In this document: piece after piece, positions 1 to 8,966 of the stretch
Layout: every line of letters starts with the position of its first letter
Position numbering within the stretch: position 1 is the stretch's first letter
From: Leptothermofonsia sichuanensis E412
GTDB lineage: Bacteria; Cyanobacteriota; Cyanobacteriia; Leptolyngbyales; Leptolyngbyaceae
Reading direction: 5' to 3'
DNA: 64,000 nucleotides
Assembly (NCBI RefSeq): GCF_019891175.1
Contig: NZ_CP072600.1
Location: 3,224,001-3,288,000 of the forward strand
Program-made: the position numbers and the translations under genes
The notes under the pieces: generated by a model
What the model was told of the DNA's origin: nothing
Database searches by the model: none
What the model saw: the letters and a program-made list of their open reading frames with translations, nothing else

Positions 1-759
1 GAACGGATGACCATCTGCAACATGTCGATTGAAGGGGGTGCCCGTTGCGGTTATATCAATCCCGATCAGGTCACATTTGACTACCTCAAAGGGCGTGATT
101 TTGCACCGCAGGGAGCTGATTGGGAGAAAGCTGTCGCATGGTGGCAGAGCATCACCAGCGACCCCGATGCTGAATATGATGATGTGGTGGTCTTTAATGC
201 GGCTGAAATTGCACCCACCGTTACCTGGGGAATTACGCCAGGGCAGGGAATTGGTGTGGATGAGAAGGTGCCCACCCCAGAGGAACTGCCAGAAGACGAG
301 CGGGCGATCGCCCAGGAAGCCTATCTCTACATGGATCTGCAACCTGGTGCCCCACTCCAGGGCACCAAAGTGGATGTTTGCTTCATCGGAAGCTGCACCA
401 ATGGCAGAATTACTGACCTGCGAGAAGCCGCTAAATTTGCTAAAGGCAGACACGTTGCAGAGGGCATCAAAGCCTTTGTTGTGCCTGGTTCTGAGCGGGT
501 TAAAAAGGAAGCCGAAGCTGAGGGACTGCACGAAATCTTTGAGTCTGCGGGATTTGAATGGCGCGAACCTGGTTGCTCTATGTGCCTTGCCATGAATCCT
601 GACAAGCTTCAGGGGCGTCAACTCAGTGCTTCTTCTTCCAACCGTAACTTCAAGGGGCGTCAGGGTTCGGCATCCGGGCGCACGCTCCTGATGAGTCCGG
701 CAATGGTCGTAGCCGCCGCCATCACAGGTCGAGTTACCGATGTGCGGGAATTAATATAA
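1..759 (+). CDS. leuC: 3-isopropylmalate dehydratase large subunit, C-terminal part (partial at window start)
   Basis: This is the 3' portion of leuC; the gene enters from outside the window and reads in frame from base 1. The enzyme, with LeuD, isomerises 2-isopropylmalate to 3-isopropylmalate in leucine synthesis, in the cytoplasm. The three cysteines that hold the [4Fe-4S] cluster in the aconitase family are visible: one in the motif GSCTNGR (codon at 394) and two in GCSMC (codons at 574 and 583). The C-terminal core [19 protein letters not shown] is typical of LeuC. The stop is TAA at 757-759. No leuD follows here; the next gene, 21 bp on, is an unrelated toxin-like gene broken by an insertion sequence. 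Confidence 0.96.
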   Translation, partial: ERMTICNMSIEGGARCGYINPDQVTFDYLKGRDFAPQGADWEKAVAWWQSITSDPDAEYDDVVVFNAAEIAPTVTWGITPGQGIGVDEKVPTPEELPEDERAIAQEAYLYMDLQPGAPLQGTKVDVCFIGSCTNGRITDLREAAKFAKGRHVAEGIKAFVVPGSERVKKEAEAEGLHEIFESAGFEWREPGCSMCLAMNPDKLQGRQLSASSSNRNFKGRQGSASGRTLLMSPAMVVAAAITGRVTDVRELI

Positions 760-959
760 AAAACTCAGTTTAAAGTCCCGATGGAACGAGGGCGAGGAGC
801 TAACCGAGAAGACAGAAAAATGGTCGATTCGGTTGCTCAAAGTAAAGGCTTAGACAAGGAGCAGCGCAGGGAGTTTGGAAAGTACATTGAGAAAGTCAAA
901 CGATTGGAGGGGCGTGGCGGTGCTGATAACTTTACCTACGAGGAGTTGTTGGTATTGGC

Positions 960-2124
960 CTCAGTACAGGACAAAACTTGTCAATTGAGGCACACAGAGG
1001 GTTGAAAACTTAGGCGGGAAGGGGTTTCCTAGGAATAACAACAAACCAACGAGACCCCCATGCAACAGATTACCGAATTTCGCCAAGTTTTGCAGCCCCT
1101 CCTCGGTTGGCATGGTGCGCGGCTGGCATTTGTGGCTCAATTTCTGATCGCCCTGCTACGAACCCGTACGGTGAATCTGAGCGAATTGGCTGCTAGCTTT
1201 TGTGGTTCCGCCCAAATTCCGTCGAACTACAAGCGTCTCCAGCGCTTCTTTAGCGACTTTGATCTCGATTATGCGGCGATTGCCCGTGCCGTGGTCTGCC
1301 TGATGGGGATCCCGCAGCCTTGGGTGCTCGCCATAGACCGCACCGAATGGAGCTTTGGCGGTAGCGTTTTCAACATTCTCACCCTGGGCATTTGCCATCA
1401 GGGTATTTCCTTTCCGGTGGTGTTTCTGATGCTGGACAACCGCGGCAATTCCAACACCCAAGAGCGCATCGATTTGCTCAACGAATTCTTCACGATTTTT
1501 GGCGAGGATGTCCGCCTGCGGTGCCTGACGAGCGACCGCGAATTTGTTGGGCGGGAGTGGATTGGCTATTTGCTCGAAGATGAGCCAATCCCGTTTCGGG
1601 GGCGGATTCGCGAAACTGAAACGCTCAGTGATGGCAGCAAAGCCCTGAATGGCCGCGTCCTCTTTGCCGATCTCAAAGCGGGTGAAACCAAGATTTTACG
1701 CAAACGCCGTCAAGTGTGGGGACATTGGGTGTATGTCGTTGGTCTGCGGCTTGACACCCAGGAATTACTGATTTTGGTCACCAACCATTCACCCCATTCA
1801 GCCCTCAAAGATTACGCCCTGCGGTGGAATTTAGAAACCCTGTTCGGTGCGTTCAAAACTCGGGGCTTCTGCCTCGAAGCGACCCATTTTATTGATGACT
1901 ACCGAGTCCGCAAGCTCTTTGCGCTCCTCACATTGGCGTTATGTTGGGTGATGCGAACGGGGGTGTGGCGGCAGGCGCACAAAACGATTCAACTCAAGTC
2001 CCATGGGCGCAAAGCCCAGAGTCTATTCCGATATGGCTTAGATTACTTGCACAACCTACTCGTTAATCTTGACCATAAATTAGATGAGTTCTTGGACAAT
2101 CTCAAACTTTTGTCCTGTACTTAG
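960..2124 (+). mobile_element. IS4-family insertion sequence, copy 1 (1165 bp)
   Basis: The element runs from CTCAGTAC to GTACTTAG. Its ends are inverted repeats differing at one base in the first 17 (CTCAGTACAGGACAAAA and CTAAGTACAGGACAAAA). It is flanked by a perfect 9-bp direct repeat, GGTATTGGC, at 951-959 and 2125-2133, which is the target duplication. It carries one transposase gene. A second copy of the same length, apparently identical over its whole length by eye, lies at 57636-58800. Confidence 0.96.
1060..2124 (+). CDS. IS4-family DDE transposase
   Basis: A 354-residue transposase filling almost the whole element. The DDE catalytic residues sit in AIDRTEW, LTSDREF and the C-terminal YALRWNLETLFGAFK, which matches the Y-(2)-R-(3)-E-(6)-K signature of IS4-family enzymes. 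The last codons and the stop TAG lie inside the right inverted repeat, so the gene ends exactly at the element boundary. ATG at 1060 is preceded by the gap left by the left end (960-1059). Intact and probably active, given the identical second copy. Confidence 0.95.
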   Translation: MQQITEFRQVLQPLLGWHGARLAFVAQFLIALLRTRTVNLSELAASFCGSAQIPSNYKRLQRFFSDFDLDYAAIARAVVCLMGIPQPWVLAIDRTEWSFGGSVFNILTLGICHQGISFPVVFLMLDNRGNSNTQERIDLLNEFFTIFGEDVRLRCLTSDREFVGREWIGYLLEDEPIPFRGRIRETETLSDGSKALNGRVLFADLKAGETKILRKRRQVWGHWVYVVGLRLDTQELLILVTNHSPHSALKDYALRWNLETLFGAFKTRGFCLEATHFIDDYRVRKLFALLTLALCWVMRTGVWRQAHKTIQLKSHGRKAQSLFRYGLDYLHNLLVNLDHKLDEFLDNLKLLSCT

Positions 2125-2191
2125 GGTATTGGCAGACGAGTTTCTCGACCTATGACAAATTCAGTCCTCTTCTAAAAGAAATCATTAACGC

Positions 2192-2653
2192 ATGAGTACT
2201 CTTGAAATCTCATTACGGCTGACTGGTGATCTTCCACCGCCGGAGGAACTAATTCGTATTTTGAACGTTAAGCCTACAAAGCTACTCCGGAGAGGGCAGC
2301 ACGTGTCACAACGGCGGATCCAACCGACCGATGTCTGGTGTCTGGATCTTGCCGCGTTTGACGGCAATTCCCATCCCATCGAGATGCAAGCGGACTTACA
2401 GAAATCTGCTCGACGCCTGGAAGAACTGGCTGAGGCGATCACCAGTATTACTCAAAAGGCTCAATGCAAGGCAGAACTCTATATCAGCACGATTCGGGAA
2501 GAAGACCAGGGAGGGTTTTCCTTACCTCCAGATTTAGTGGCTGCCGCGGCGGCGGCTGGATTATCAATTGAACTATCAATTCTTGTGATGCTGGAGGAGA
2601 ATGAACCAAAGCTGATGTCAGCACCAGGTAAAGCTGCTCAGGAATCCATGTGA
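2192..2653 (+). CDS. DUF4279 domain-containing protein
   Basis: A 153-residue soluble protein. The opening pattern (a beta strand, then LPPPEELIRILNVKPT, then a basic loop and VWCLDL) followed by a helical region, the ELYISTIRE strand and a C-terminal LPPDLVAAAAAAGLSIELSI segment matches my memory of the DUF4279 family, which has no proven activity. It starts 36 bp after the restored end of the toxin-34-like gene, on the same strand. Some DUF4279 proteins are found beside toxins, so an immunity role is possible but unproven. The C-terminal tail (about 20 residues) looks disordered. Confidence 0.7.
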   Translation: MSTLEISLRLTGDLPPPEELIRILNVKPTKLLRRGQHVSQRRIQPTDVWCLDLAAFDGNSHPIEMQADLQKSARRLEELAEAITSITQKAQCKAELYISTIREEDQGGFSLPPDLVAAAAAAGLSIELSILVMLEENEPKLMSAPGKAAQESM

Positions 2654-2767
2654 TTGCCTGCATAGAGTAAGAGCATCTGTAGCAGGGGGCAGGGGACAGG
2701 GGACGGGGTACAGGGAAGGAAGAAAGACGGGACAGGGGTTGAGCCTTCTAATTTGTCCTGACTTGGA

Positions 2768-2862
2768 TATAGCGTTTCTCAATTAAATGAGGTACGGGGA
2801 TGTGAGGCACAGTGGGTTGCTCCGCACCCTCACTGTACCTCACACCCTTGAAAAGGGCTATA
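2768..2862. repeat. Palindromic MITE-like repeat, family 1, copy A
   Basis: A 95-bp unit beginning TATAGCGTTTCTCAATT and ending CCTTGAAAAGGGCTATA, with an internal palindrome built on GTGAGGCACAGTG and CACTGTACCTCAC. Related copies lie at 10598-10691, 20470-20566, 22302-22398, 24750-24837 and 27683-27774, all between genes. The gap 2656-2877 that holds it also has a G-rich low-complexity run (2683-2740). Confidence 0.9.
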
Positions 2863-2877
2863 GCTCTGCTATGCAAA

Positions 2878-4575
2878 TTACAGTGACGGAGACTGGGCAG
2901 AAGCGGCTAAATGCTTGACCAGGGTTGCCTGGGACAGGGGTCCCTGAAGATGGCTCCAGGGTAAAACCTGGTCCAGTGCCCAGTCGGAGTGGACGTAATA
3001 GTCTAAATCCGGTAATTTGCCGCGCAGTTCTTTGAATGCCCGCCGATAACTGCCCAGGGAGTCCCCGTAATGACGGGTCAGTTCCAGCAGATGGGAAAGG
3101 CGGCGATCGCCCCGTGATAGCAGTGCCTGAATCACTGACCAGTTGTAGCTTTCTGGGCGAAAATCAATCCCCTGGGGACGCAGTTTTTTCTGCAATTGTT
3201 GTAAGCGTTTCTCAGCCTGGAGATTGACCCCAAACCATTGAAACGGGGTGTGGGATTTGGGGACAAAAGTGCTGCACCCAAAGGTGAGCCGCAGACCGGG
3301 AGCCGCTTTTTTAATGGCTTGCAGCATTGCCACCGTCTGATCCAGATCGTCTGGTTCCTCACCCGGTACCCCTACCATGCCATAGAGTTTGAGGTGGCTC
3401 AGTCCCCCCGCTCTGGCATGGATAGCCGCCTGAATAATCTCTTCATTGGTCAGCTTTTTATTGATGATTTGGCGCAGGCGATCGGAACCACTTTCGACTG
3501 CAATGGTGATTGAGCGGGTATCATGCTTGACCAGGGTTGCTGCCAGTTTGGGGGTAACGGTATTGGTGCGAACCGAGGCAATACTGAGTCGAACCTGGTC
3601 ATATTCCGGCTGGTTCAGGTAATCCAGCAGACTTTCAAACTCTGGATGCTGGGTCACGGAAGCCCCCAGTAGCCCGATCCGGTCAGTGACGGCTAAACCG
3701 CGGGCGATCGCCGGAATCAGGGACTCCTCCAGACTGGCGACCCGGAACGGCAACGTTAAATAGCTGGCCAGGCAAAACCGGCACATCTCCGGGCAACTGC
3801 GTACCACTTCCACCATGTAGATGTTTTCCCAGGCCGCTTTTTCAGTGACAACCGTTGAAGCAGATAGAACATTACCCCGGTAGGTTTGTTTTTCAACCGT
3901 GGAGGGAAGGTCTGATGCCAGGGGGGCGATCGCCCGGATTCCCCCATCGGGTCCGTCATAGGTGACTTCGTACAGACTGGGCACGTAAACCCCTGGCACC
4001 GTTGCCAGATGCCGCAGTTGGGTAGCCCGATCTGCCTGCCGCACCTCCTGGTAGGCACTGACAAAAGCATCCAGCAACAGTTCCCCATCGCCCAACAACA
4101 CCACATCCAGGAACTCGGCAAACGGCTCTGGATTTGCCGTCAAAACTGGTCCCCCACCAAACACCAGGGGATACCTTACTGGCTGTGCAGCAGGCGTCTG
4201 GGGAAATCGTTCCACTGCCCGTAATGGAATATCCAGAGACTCCAGCAGTCCCAGAACATTGACATAATCTAACTCCCAGGACAGGGAAAACCCCAGCAAT
4301 TCTGGCTCCGATGGCAGAGCTTCATGCCCATCTGTAAACAGCCGACTTACCTGCACGTCCGGACGGGAAGCCAGCGTCGCCCATACGACCTGAAAGCCCA
4401 GGCTGGTAATGCCAACACTGTATTCATTGGGAAACGCAAAAATTGTGGGAATGGCATCATCCGCCGGTACGGTTGGAGTGAACAGTAGCCGTTCTTGGGT
4501 CAGCGGTAAATTAGGCACAAAATCACGGGAAATGAAACAGGACGGATGCATCCAATCTATCGTATAATTTCTCAA
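2878..4575 (-). CDS. Radical SAM protein with B12-binding-like N-terminal half
   Basis: A protein of 565 residues from TTG at 4575, or 557 from the first ATG at 4551. The radical SAM cluster motif CxxxCxxC is present as CPEMCRFC (Cys 261, 265, 268 in TTG numbering). The N-terminal 170 residues look like a cobalamin-binding-like Rossmann domain (NEYSVGITSLGFQ, VFGGGPVLTANPEPFAEFLD, LLGDGE). This architecture matches a conserved family of B12-binding-type radical SAM proteins of unknown substrate. The TTG overlaps the stop of the upstream mgtC-like gene (TTGA), which suggests translational coupling, but neither start has a clear ribosome binding site. Confidence 0.88.
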   Translation of the reverse strand: MRNYTIDWMHPSCFISRDFVPNLPLTQERLLFTPTVPADDAIPTIFAFPNEYSVGITSLGFQVVWATLASRPDVQVSRLFTDGHEALPSEPELLGFSLSWELDYVNVLGLLESLDIPLRAVERFPQTPAAQPVRYPLVFGGGPVLTANPEPFAEFLDVVLLGDGELLLDAFVSAYQEVRQADRATQLRHLATVPGVYVPSLYEVTYDGPDGGIRAIAPLASDLPSTVEKQTYRGNVLSASTVVTEKAAWENIYMVEVVRSCPEMCRFCLASYLTLPFRVASLEESLIPAIARGLAVTDRIGLLGASVTQHPEFESLLDYLNQPEYDQVRLSIASVRTNTVTPKLAATLVKHDTRSITIAVESGSDRLRQIINKKLTNEEIIQAAIHARAGGLSHLKLYGMVGVPGEEPDDLDQTVAMLQAIKKAAPGLRLTFGCSTFVPKSHTPFQWFGVNLQAEKRLQQLQKKLRPQGIDFRPESYNWSVIQALLSRGDRRLSHLLELTRHYGDSLGSYRRAFKELRGKLPDLDYYVHSDWALDQVLPWSHLQGPLSQATLVKHLAASAQSPSL

Positions 4576-5273
4576 CCAAACTCCTGTTCAATAATGCGCC
4601 AGCGGATGGCAATCACCCCTGGTTCCAAACTCAGGCGGCTGACAATTTGTTCCAGAAAAGCATCATTGCGTTCTTGAGTTACCAGTTCAGCTTCTACACT
4701 GACGCGATCAAGCGTATCTTCCAGATCCTCGCTGTAGAGCGATCGCAATTGTAGTTTTCCACCTACCACTGCTTGCAGTAATAACGCCCGGATGTGAGCT
4801 TCGTCCTGAGCACGACAGACGACATCGCAACGATAACAGAGTTCCAGTTCTGTACCATTGAGAGGCTGCTGGTTGATGCGATATCCCAACGGACGCAAAA
4901 GCAAGTTGGCAGCCAGAACCGCAGCCGTACCAATTCCTGCCTGGAAAAGCAGTCCCGCCCCCGATAACGAGCCGATCGCAGCAGCGCACCACAACGTCGC
5001 CGCTGTATTTAACCCGCGCACCGTCAAGCCTTCCCGCAAAATCACACCGCCACCCAAAAAGCCAATACCGGAGACTACCTGAGCAGCAATGCGAGTTGGG
5101 CTGGCATCCCCCGGTATCAGGACCGAAAGCATGACAAACAATGCTGCCCCTGTTGAAACCAGGGTATTGGTTCGCAATCCAGCCATCCGTTGCCGCCACT
5201 GGCGTTCCAGCCCCAGGGCTGAACCTAGCAGAAACGCAACGATCAGGCGAATAATAGACTCGGCGGATGTCAT
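4572..5273 (-). CDS. MgtC/SapB-family membrane protein
   Basis: A 233-residue protein with four to five hydrophobic segments in the first 130 residues and a soluble ACT-like C-terminal domain of about 100 residues. The family signatures are clear: LLGSALGLERQWRQR near residue 15, GLRTNTLVSTGAALFV, and GIGFLGGGVILREG followed by GLNTAATLWCAAAIG. MgtC proteins sit in the inner membrane and are linked to magnesium limitation and, in pathogens, to inhibition of the ATP synthase; the role in cyanobacteria is not settled. It is the first gene of a two-gene unit with the radical SAM gene downstream. Confidence 0.92.
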   Translation of the reverse strand: MTSAESIIRLIVAFLLGSALGLERQWRQRMAGLRTNTLVSTGAALFVMLSVLIPGDASPTRIAAQVVSGIGFLGGGVILREGLTVRGLNTAATLWCAAAIGSLSGAGLLFQAGIGTAAVLAANLLLRPLGYRINQQPLNGTELELCYRCDVVCRAQDEAHIRALLLQAVVGGKLQLRSLYSEDLEDTLDRVSVEAELVTQERNDAFLEQIVSRLSLEPGVIAIRWRIIEQEFG

Positions 5274-5639
5274 GCTCTTCAGCCCTCAACGCTTAAAAAG
5301 AGACTGACCAGGTAGACATAAAGTAACAACTCAGTAAAGTTATCTGATGGTGGTAATAAACGGAGCAGCCCCAGATCCATCGTCAAATCCAGGTTTGAGC
5401 AACCGTCAGGGGAGCAATGGAACCCAAACGGCTGCCAGGGTAATTTACGTTAAGCCGTGACAATCCTACCGCTAAACTGAACGGAGAGATGCCATCAGGA
5501 ATACCCTGCTACAGGCAATCCGTCCCCGAACCAGTTCCAGACTCCTCACTCCACCCTGCAGGAACCCCAGAGGCGAACACTCCTCCCTTCTCACTCCTCA
5601 CTCCTCACCTCTCACTCCTCCCTTCTCACCCCTCACCCC
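5274..5639. other. Intergenic region with C-rich low-complexity tract
   Basis: This 366-bp gap lies upstream of the mgtC-like gene and beyond the 3' end of malQ. From about 5569 to 5643 it is a pyrimidine-rich tract of loosely repeated CTCACTCCTC and CTCACCCCT units. I see no gene or RNA in it. The promoter of the mgtC-radical SAM unit should lie near 5280-5400 on the minus strand, but no clear -10/-35 pair can be defended. Confidence 0.5.
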
Positions 5640-7178
5640 TCACCAGTGCGCAGGTCCCCGCCCAAACAACCAGGTAATCTTTGCCAGCCGATCGCGCACC
5701 TCTTCCGTTAACTGATCATCCTGGTAACGCCAGTGCCAGTTACCCTCGGCGGCACCAGGGCGGTTCATGCGAGCATCCTTACCCAGCCCCAGAATGTCTT
5801 GCAGGGGAATGATGGCAACATTGGCGATCGAACTGAGTGCCAGTCGAATCAAATCCCACTGAATCCCGTCCGGACTGACCCCACCCAGATAGCTCAGCAG
5901 ATTGGTGCGTTCATAGTCGTTCAGATCGTTCTCAAACCAGCCAACCGTCGTGTTGTTATCGTGGGTGCCGGTGTAGACCACGCAGTTACGATTGTAGTTA
6001 AACGGTAGAAAGGGATTCGCCGGATCGGAGCCAAAGGCAAATTGCAACACCCTCATGCCAGGGAAGTCAAAGCGATCGCGCAGGGCTTCAACTTCCGGTG
6101 TAATCACGCCCAGGTCTTCCGCCATGACAGGCAGTTCTCCCAGTTCTTCCCGTAGGGTTTCAAAAAAAGCTTCTCCCGGTGCCTTCACCCATCTGCCTTT
6201 GACAGCCGTTGTTTCTCCCCTGGGAACGGCCCAGTAACTCTCAAACCCACGAAAGTGGTCAATCCGAATGTAATCCACATACTCCCGCAGCACCCGAAAC
6301 CGCTGAATCCACCAGGCAAATCTGGTCTTCTTCAGCCGTCCCCAGTTATAGATTGGATTCCCCCACAATTGCCCCGTGGCGCTGAAGTAGTCCGGTGGCA
6401 CCCCTGCCATCATCGCGGGTTCACCCGTTCGGACATCCAGGGAGAAATTAGCAGGACGGGCCCACACATCCGCACTGTCATGGGCAACATAGACGGGAAT
6501 ATCCCCCACGATATAGATGTTGCGAGAATTCGCGTACTGCTTCAGTTCAGCCCACTGGCGGGCAAATTCATACTGGATAAATTTCTGGAAAAAAATTGGT
6601 CCTGGCAGGCGAAACCGTGCTTTTTCCAGAGCATCATGGGTTCGATGCGCCAGGGCTGGTTCCCAGGTATGCCAACTGGCTCCATCCTGATCTTCCTTCA
6701 GCGCCATAAACAGAGCATAATCATCCAACCAGTCAGCTTTTTCCTGACAAAACAGATTAAACTCATGCCGTTGTTGATCAGAAGCCTTTGCTCTGAAGGT
6801 TTCATAGGCTTTTTTCAGCAGAGCCATCTTGTATGCCGCCACTGACTCGAAATCAACCTCATCCGCAGGAAACTTGGGCAAATTAGCAAAGTCTTCCTGA
6901 GACAACAAACCCTGATCGCGTAATAGTTCCGGGCTGATTAACAGTGGATTGCCTGCCATGGCTGAATAGCACATGTAAGGAGAGTTACCAAATCCCGTGG
7001 GTCCCAGTGGTAAGACCTGCCAGATTTGTTGCCCGGTTTCTGCGAGAAAATCAATAAATCGGTGTGCTCCCGATCCCAAATCCCCAATCCCAAACGGACT
7101 GGGAAAGGAAGTGGGGTGCAACAAAACGCCGCTGATTCGACAATGAGCCAGTGCTGGTTTAGAGCCAGAAGAATTCAT
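5640..7178 (-). CDS. malQ: 4-alpha-glucanotransferase (amylomaltase)
   Basis: A GH77 disproportionating enzyme that transfers maltodextrin segments between alpha-1,4-glucans in glycogen metabolism, in the cytoplasm. I chose ATG at 7178 (512 residues), where family homology begins with RISGVLLHPTSFPSPFGIGDLG; the open frame extends 26 codons further upstream through sequence that looks non-coding. Catalytic regions are visible: DYIRIDHFRGFESYW (nucleophile Asp), MAEDLGVITPEV (acid/base Glu) and YTGTHDNNTT (third Asp). The length matches bacterial amylomaltases of about 500 residues. It stands alone on the minus strand. Confidence 0.95.
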   Translation of the reverse strand: MNSSGSKPALAHCRISGVLLHPTSFPSPFGIGDLGSGAHRFIDFLAETGQQIWQVLPLGPTGFGNSPYMCYSAMAGNPLLISPELLRDQGLLSQEDFANLPKFPADEVDFESVAAYKMALLKKAYETFRAKASDQQRHEFNLFCQEKADWLDDYALFMALKEDQDGASWHTWEPALAHRTHDALEKARFRLPGPIFFQKFIQYEFARQWAELKQYANSRNIYIVGDIPVYVAHDSADVWARPANFSLDVRTGEPAMMAGVPPDYFSATGQLWGNPIYNWGRLKKTRFAWWIQRFRVLREYVDYIRIDHFRGFESYWAVPRGETTAVKGRWVKAPGEAFFETLREELGELPVMAEDLGVITPEVEALRDRFDFPGMRVLQFAFGSDPANPFLPFNYNRNCVVYTGTHDNNTTVGWFENDLNDYERTNLLSYLGGVSPDGIQWDLIRLALSSIANVAIIPLQDILGLGKDARMNRPGAAEGNWHWRYQDDQLTEEVRDRLAKITWLFGRGPAHW

Positions 7179-7302
7179 AGGTGCTGGATAGAAGTACAGG
7201 AAAGCGGAAGAAGGGAATAGGGAATAGGGAATAGAGAGGAAGGGGCGGGATAACATTGTTAGTCTCGTAGGAATTCGGATTCAGGTCAAGCTACTCAGGT
7301 AG

Positions 7303-7344
7303 AGAACTACAAAGTTAGAACTACAAAGTTAGAACTACAAAGTT
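7303..7344. repeat. Three tandem copies of a 14-bp unit
   Basis: Three perfect adjacent copies of AGAACTACAAAGTT at 7303-7316, 7317-7330 and 7331-7344, just upstream of malQ on the minus strand and immediately before a dispersed repeat (family 2). A diverged single unit precedes the second family-2 copy at about 10500. Confidence 0.9.
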
Positions 7345-7465
7345 ATTAACGCCATGTCCAACCTGGAAGCCAGGATCCCCGGTGTCTCGTGAACTTTAAT
7401 CGAATCGACTGGCTAACCTCCCCAGATACCTGGGATCTGGAGGTTGTTGCACTTCGCGACAATAG
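7341..7465. repeat. Dispersed palindromic repeat, family 2, copy A
   Basis: The unit starts GTTATTAACGCCATGTCCAA, continues with a segment ending CCCCGGTGTCTCGTG, then CGACTGGCTAAC, and closes with GATCTGGAGGTTG and a CACTTCGCG box. The first and last parts are imperfect inverted repeats. Related copies lie at 10510-10588 (first half only) and 48445-48583. The IS630 element at 7481 inserted just beyond it. Confidence 0.8.
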
Positions 7466-7480
7466 CCCCCAATACCCCTA

Positions 7481-8662
7481 GTGCAGGATTAAGAGACCTG
7501 TTTTGCAAGGGGTTCTAACAAGGGACAATCAAAGTAAGTACAAATTCGAGTTTTCAATTCTTGTGCGCTTAAGGTTCGCCCCGGGTCGATAATGGCTCTT
7601 TTTCCATGCATCCATTTGGGTTCAATGGCATTGAGCCAAGGACTCTTGACGGGTAAGCGGCAAATGATTAAACGCACTCCCTGACCGGATTGTTTGACTT
7701 GGGCATTATGGTCACGGATCCATTGCCGGACTTGTTTCGAGTTATGCCAGCTGGCATTATCCCAAACCAGGACAAAGACTTGAAATTGACGCACCTGGTG
7801 GCACAGCCAAGCCAGAAATGAGCAGGTGATTTCGCTGATGGGCCGCTGGTCTACAAAGCGGAGCAGCATCTGCCCCAAAGCTCTGAACCAGACTCCATAA
7901 CAGGCAATCGCTTTAGGGTCGGGGTCAGCGTTGTTAGCCGTGCGCGATTCCAGTTGTAGGGCTTCGACTTCACTCCACGCTTGCAGGGTAAGGAGGGCAA
8001 AGCGAGACCACCAACCTTCATCGAGATAGCCCAAGCCCCACCCCGGTTGCTGGGCCAACTTAATCAGGCGGTCTCGCTGCCGCTTTTTTAGCTCATATTG
8101 AGGGTCAGGAGAGGTGATGGGAGCCTTGGCGCGTTTCCATTCAATCCCCATCGCTTTGAGCGTGTGATGCATCGTCACCCCACTGACTCGCTTGTCGGTC
8201 ATCCCTTGGGCTTGGGCCACGGCAGCCAACATCGGCAAACTCCACAGCGAATGCGGTTGACCAAACTCTCGCGGGCTGCGGCGCAGCAAGTTTCGCAGTT
8301 GTTCCCGCCCAGCCTCATCAAAGGTGGATTGGGTCGTTTTCGGTCGGCTCGATTGGGCGACCAAACATCCCAGTCCTTGATCTTCAAACGCTCGAATTAC
8401 ATTGCGCACTGTTTGGGCAGTACATCCAACGTGGCGAGCAATTTGGCTCGGAGTTTGACCTTGGGCGCTGGCTAACAAAATCTGACTGCGGCGTAACTTG
8501 AACCTATCTCGAGAACGGAGTCCTTGTTCCAACCCACTCTTCTCGTCTGGCGTTAGAGGTCGAACAAACAGGGGAGGATGCATCACTGACTGACTATGAT
8601 CAACAGCTTTAGCTTATCAATTGACTGCCCTGTCTTGCAAAATAGCTTCCTTAAGACTGCAC
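7481..8662 (-). mobile_element. IS630-family insertion sequence (about 1.18 kb)
   Basis: Inverted ends of about 30 bp are visible: TAGTGCAG at 7479 and CTGCACTA ending at 8664, followed inwards by TTAAG and TTTTGCAAG on both sides. The flanking TA dinucleotides (7479-7480 and 8663-8664) are the expected IS630 target duplication. One intact transposase gene lies inside on the minus strand. Confidence 0.92.
7489..8586 (-). CDS. IS630-family transposase (intact)
   Basis: A 365-residue transposase in a single frame. The N-terminal third is a helix-turn-helix region (RRSQILLASAQG, SQIARHVGCTAQTVRNVIRAF). The DDE catalytic core shows GYLDEGWWSR, FVLVWDNASWHNSKQV and LPVKSPWLNAIEPKW. It fills the element from end to end. 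Unlike the two other IS630 elements in this window it needs no frameshift, so it belongs to a different subgroup. Confidence 0.94.
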   Translation of the reverse strand: MMHPPLFVRPLTPDEKSGLEQGLRSRDRFKLRRSQILLASAQGQTPSQIARHVGCTAQTVRNVIRAFEDQGLGCLVAQSSRPKTTQSTFDEAGREQLRNLLRRSPREFGQPHSLWSLPMLAAVAQAQGMTDKRVSGVTMHHTLKAMGIEWKRAKAPITSPDPQYELKKRQRDRLIKLAQQPGWGLGYLDEGWWSRFALLTLQAWSEVEALQLESRTANNADPDPKAIACYGVWFRALGQMLLRFVDQRPISEITCSFLAWLCHQVRQFQVFVLVWDNASWHNSKQVRQWIRDHNAQVKQSGQGVRLIICRLPVKSPWLNAIEPKWMHGKRAIIDPGRTLSAQELKTRICTYFDCPLLEPLAKQVS

Positions 8663-8738
8663 TAGATAGCAAATCAGCAGCCATAATTGCCAGTGATAGA
8701 CTTGAAGCAGAATGCCTAATCCGTATGGTGAGATCAGC

Positions 8739-8966
8739 ATGAACACAGAGTTCACTCAAGTCTTTGAGTTAACCCTTTCAGAGAAATTGCAACTGCTGGA
8801 AGATTTGTGGGATAGCATCGCCCAAGCTCCAGAGCAGATTCCTGTGCTTGACTGGCAAAAAGAAGAACTCGCCAGGAGAAAGGATGCCTACTTGCTGAAC
8901 CCTGGCTCAGGTAGTTCATGGGAGGCGGCTAAGGAGCGAATTCGCAACGGACAGTATGGTGCTTAG
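8739..8966 (+). CDS. Addiction-module antitoxin (PF09720-like)
   Basis: A small acidic protein of 75 residues from ATG 8739, which I prefer to the ATG at 8712 because family similarity starts at MNTEFTQ and a GGTGA box precedes it. The body has the pattern LSEKLQLLEDLWDSIAQ, then VLDWQKEELARRKDAYLLNPGS, then SWEAAKERIR, typical of the short antitoxin-type addiction-module proteins. It overlaps the following toxin gene by 11 bp, so the two are translated together. Expected role: bind and neutralise the RelE/ParE-type partner and repress their shared promoter. Confidence 0.87.
   Translation: MNTEFTQVFELTLSEKLQLLEDLWDSIAQAPEQIPVLDWQKEELARRKDAYLLNPGSGSSWEAAKERIRNGQYGA

Larger units (their letters stand above)
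781..2155 (+). pseudogene. Small toxin-34-like protein gene, split by an IS4 element
   Basis: The ATG at 781 opens a reading frame that is interrupted at 959/960 by the IS4 element. If the element and one copy of the 9-bp target duplication are removed, 781-959 joins 2134-2155 in frame and ends at TGA 2153-2155, giving a 66-residue protein ending LLVLADEFLDL. The core GRGGADNFTYEELLVLA, preceded by DKEQRREFG, resembles from memory the C-terminal domain called polymorphic toxin type 34. No long N-terminal region is attached, so it is either a solo small protein or the C-terminal stub of a larger toxin. As it stands the gene reads into the IS end and stops at 1005. The next gene encodes a DUF4279 protein, a possible immunity partner (inference). 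Confidence 0.55.

Noticed and set aside
6255-6845. A 196-codon frame opposite malQ
   Set aside because: Antisense to malQ active-site regions; no family features.
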